7,246 nucleotides of DNA from Candidatus Nomurabacteria bacterium GW2011_GWF2_43_8 (lineage in GTDB: Bacteria > Patescibacteriota > Minisyncoccia > Phycocordibacterales > UBA9973): assembly GCA_001000035.1 (NCBI GenBank), contig LCGX01000049.1, positions 1 to 7,246 on the forward strand, written 5' to 3'. The stretch's first letter is position 1. The number at the start of each line of letters is the position of its first letter. The notes under the pieces are model-generated. The model saw only the letters and a list, made by a program, of their open reading frames with translations, was not told where the DNA came from and searched no databases. Positions 5,619 to 7,246 of this stretch are shown piece after piece. The position numbers and the translations under genes were made by a program.

Positions 5619-6713
5619 CTAGATTCCCTCTTTCTTGAGCTCTTCGATGATTTCGCGGGATTTGCGGGAAAGCTTGTCGGGCAGTTTGATATGCAGTTTA
5701 ATCAATAGGTCTCCGCGCTTGCCCTTGCCGTACGGCACGCCCTTGCCCCGCACGCGCAGGATTTCGTTCATCGTTACACCCTCCGGAATCGTCACTTCTA
5801 TATCCCCATCCAAAGTCTGAACGGAATATTTCGTTCCCAAAAGCGCGTCCGAGAGCTTTAAATTAAGATTCATCGCCAGGTCGTTGCCTTCGCGTTTGAA
5901 TAGGGGGTGCACTGTCACATTTATTTTTATATAAAGATCCCCGGCCGTTCCTTTGGAGACTGCCTCGCCGTGGCCCGTCATCCGGACCATCTCCCCGTCA
6001 TGGATACCGGCCGGAATGTTGATGGAAATTTCTTCTTCGCGGCGGAGCACTCCTTTGCCTTTGCACTTGTCGCAAGCTTCCTTGGGCACTTCTCCCGTGC
6101 CAAGGCATACCTCGCAAATTTTCGTACTGGCAATATTGCCGAAAATCGTCCTTTTCTGTTCGCGGATTTTTCCCTGGCCGTTGCAGTGCTTGCAAGTCTC
6201 CATCTTGGTTCCGTCTTTGGCGCCGGAGCCGCCGCAGGACGCGCATTTGGAAGTCTTGGTGATTAAAACTTTCCGCTCCGTGCCAAAAACTGAATCGGAA
6301 AAAGAAATCTGGATTTCGGTGGAAATATCTCTTCCCCGGCGCGCCTGCGCCCTCCCTCCGCCCATTCCGCCTCCGAAAAAGTCGCTGAAAATGTCGTTTA
6401 AATTTCCAAAGTCAAACTCCATGCCGTCTGCCTGTCCGCCTCTGGCGGAAAAACCGGAAAAATCCCAACCAGGGGCCTGACCGCCTTGGAATCCCCCCAT
6501 ATTCTCAAAACCCGCCCCGAATTGGTCGTATTTTGAGCGCTTGCCGTCATCGGAGAGCACCTGGTAGGCCTCGTTCATCTCCTTGAACTTCGCTTCGTTC
6601 CCGCCCTTTTTATCTGGATGGTACTTGTGCGCCATTTTATAAAAGACCTTTTTAATTTCGTCCTTGGAAGCGTTCTTGTTTAGGCCCAGTATTTCATAAT
6701 AATCTTTCGCCAT
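5619..6713 (-). CDS. dnaJ: Chaperone protein DnaJ (Hsp40)
   Basis: A complete 364-residue type I DnaJ, the co-chaperone that delivers unfolded proteins to DnaK and stimulates its ATPase. Domains in order: J domain (1-70) with HPD at 32-34 and the KYDQFG end; Gly/Phe-rich linker (about 66-122) including DIFSDFFGGG; zinc-binding domain with four CxxCxGxG repeats at C157/C160, C174/C177, C200/C203 and C214/C217; and two beta-rich C-terminal substrate domains (about 225-345) with IPAGIHDG and RVRGKGVP. Length is just under the usual 370-380. The start MAKDYYEILGL is canonical. No Shine-Dalgarno precedes it, but a strong promoter ends about 10 bases upstream, suggesting a nearly leaderless mRNA. 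No grpE or dnaK is seen beside it in the window. It is GC-richer than the genes downstream. The zinc-ribbon gene follows after 37 bases without an obvious terminator, so cotranscription is possible. Confidence 0.98.
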   Translation of the reverse strand: MAKDYYEILGLNKNASKDEIKKVFYKMAHKYHPDKKGGNEAKFKEMNEAYQVLSDDGKRSKYDQFGAGFENMGGFQGGQAPGWDFSGFSARGGQADGMEFDFGNLNDIFSDFFGGGMGGGRAQARRGRDISTEIQISFSDSVFGTERKVLITKTSKCASCGGSGAKDGTKMETCKHCNGQGKIREQKRTIFGNIASTKICEVCLGTGEVPKEACDKCKGKGVLRREEEISINIPAGIHDGEMVRMTGHGEAVSKGTAGDLYIKINVTVHPLFKREGNDLAMNLNLKLSDALLGTKYSVQTLDGDIEVTIPEGVTMNEILRVRGKGVPYGKGKRGDLLIKLHIKLPDKLSRKSREIIEELKKEGI

Positions 6714-6722
6714 AACGGGACC

Positions 6723-6751
6723 ATTATATCATGGGTTCCGCTTCGTGTGAA
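6723..6751 (-). promoter_or_regulatory. Sigma70-type promoter for dnaJ
   Basis: On the minus strand, TTCACA (6751-6746, 5 of 6 to the -35 consensus) is followed by exactly 17 bases and a perfect TATAAT (6728-6723), with the TG of an extended -10 just before it (TGATATAAT). Transcription would start near 6716, about 3 bases before the dnaJ ATG at 6713. It lies within the last codons and stop of the ATPase gene. Confidence 0.7.
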
Positions 6752-7246
6752 GATTTTGCTTTCGGCTTCTTAGTTGGTTCTTCCCCTTTGTCTTCTATCG
6801 CTTCCGCCGTTTCTCGTTCCTCTACCGTCTCGGTCTTTTCCACGTTTTTCCCTTTCTCTCCCACTCCTTCTTTCCTTTTTGCTTTTCTTTCAATAATCGC
6901 TTTTTCTTCCGCACTTCGGATAATCGTGGCCTCTTCCTCGGCAATCAGCTTCGCCGCAGCATCTTTAGGAATGGAATATTTTCTGCGCGAGGCGGCAATA
7001 ATTTCATCCAGATAGGAAGGGTGCGTCGGTGGAAGCACCCGCAGGGTTTCGGCAGAAAACGGATCGTAGGACTCGCCGTCAATGGTCATTTTTATGTAAA
7101 TTTCCCCCACTGCCAGATTAATCATATCCTTAATGTCGAAAAGCGGAGCAAACTCCGGCTTCATTTTTACCGCGTCTTCGCCACCGATGCGGAAAGTAAT
7201 GACGCTCCCGCAATTACCAAGCACCGCCTGGTGGACCCGGGGAATA
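6724..7246 (-). CDS. C-terminal end of a VirD4/TraG/HerA-like conjugation-type AAA ATPase, 5' end outside window
   Basis: The frame is open up to the window edge and encodes 173 residues ending in TAA; the GTG at 7224 is internal, since the codons before it (IPRVHQA) continue the fold. The segment HQAVLGNCGSVITFRIGGEDA followed by a FAPLFDIKDMINLAVGEIYIKMTIDG stretch resembles the last part of VirD4/TraG/HerA-type DNA-pumping ATPases, where a NxGT..FR...DA strand and a 'surface loop' follow the motor domain; CPR genomes carry many such proteins (DUF87/type IV secretion DNA-binding type). The Walker motifs would lie upstream, so the ATPase call rests on this tail alone. About the last 70 residues form a highly charged, low-complexity, probably disordered tail rich in Glu, Lys and Ala (EEEATIIRSAEEK onward), ending in EPMI. 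The dnaJ promoter lies within its final codons. Confidence 0.68.
   Translation of the reverse strand, partial: IPRVHQAVLGNCGSVITFRIGGEDAVKMKPEFAPLFDIKDMINLAVGEIYIKMTIDGESYDPFSAETLRVLPPTHPSYLDEIIAASRRKYSIPKDAAAKLIAEEEATIIRSAEEKAIIERKAKRKEGVGEKGKNVEKTETVEERETAEAIEDKGEEPTKKPKAKSSHEAEPMI

Noticed and set aside
5998..6246. Minus-strand 82-codon frame rich in arginine
   Set aside because: It is an out-of-frame reading of the DnaJ zinc-binding region, whose true frame shows all four CxxCxGxG repeats.
5907..6480. Two overlapping plus-strand open frames opposite dnaJ (up to 175 codons)
   Set aside because: They are explained by the GC-rich, codon-biased dnaJ on the other strand; the products are low-complexity and resemble no family.
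6724..7224. The 166-residue frame starting at 7224 as a complete small protein
   Set aside because: The start would be a GTG with coding sequence continuing upstream in frame to the window edge, and the fold begins mid-strand; it is the C-terminal end of a larger protein.

Overview
The window is a single-direction gene block: all seven protein genes lie on the minus strand, so transcription runs from the high to the low coordinates. Both ends are cut. In transcription order they are: the C-terminal end of a conjugation-type (VirD4/TraG/HerA-like) ATPase (7246-6724), dnaJ (6713-5619), two tandem paralogous cysteine-rich multi-zinc-ribbon proteins (5581-3872 and 3853-2105), a seven-helix membrane protein (2104-1505), N-carbamoylputrescine amidase aguB (1515-673) and the first 224 codons of agmatine deiminase aguA (672-1). 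No RNA gene, CRISPR array, insertion sequence or transposase is visible, and no gap exceeds 40 bases.

The likely source is a Patescibacteria/CPR bacterium (Parcubacteria-like). This rests on the style of DnaJ, on the ATPase with its long charged tail, on very tight gene packing, and on the paired zinc-ribbon proteins, a kind I associate from memory with CPR genomes. It is an inference, not a search result. The code looks standard: the six visible stops are four TAA and two TAG, and no long gene is interrupted by TGA.

The right part (about 5620-7246) is GC-richer and holds the conserved genes. A near-consensus sigma70 promoter (TTCACA, 17 bases, TGATATAAT) lies in the last codons of the ATPase gene and would start transcription about 3 bases before the dnaJ ATG. 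The left part is clearly AT-richer. Its genes touch or overlap: aguB/aguA and zinc-ribbon 2/membrane protein have zero spacing, membrane protein/aguB overlap by 11 bases, and the two zinc-ribbon genes lie 18 bases apart in the same frame. That suggests a cotranscribed, translationally coupled unit. None of the six visible starts has a properly placed Shine-Dalgarno sequence.

Two parts have a readable role. AguA and AguB together convert agmatine to putrescine. DnaJ is the Hsp40 co-chaperone. The most interesting part is the tandem zinc-ribbon pair. In each protein a two-ribbon module at the N-terminus is repeated at the C-terminus with the same cysteine spacing, bracketing a Cys/Asn/Ser-rich core that itself carries a second, nested repeat. 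The two paralogs are nearly identical in DNA at their ends and strongly diverged in the core. Their function is unknown.
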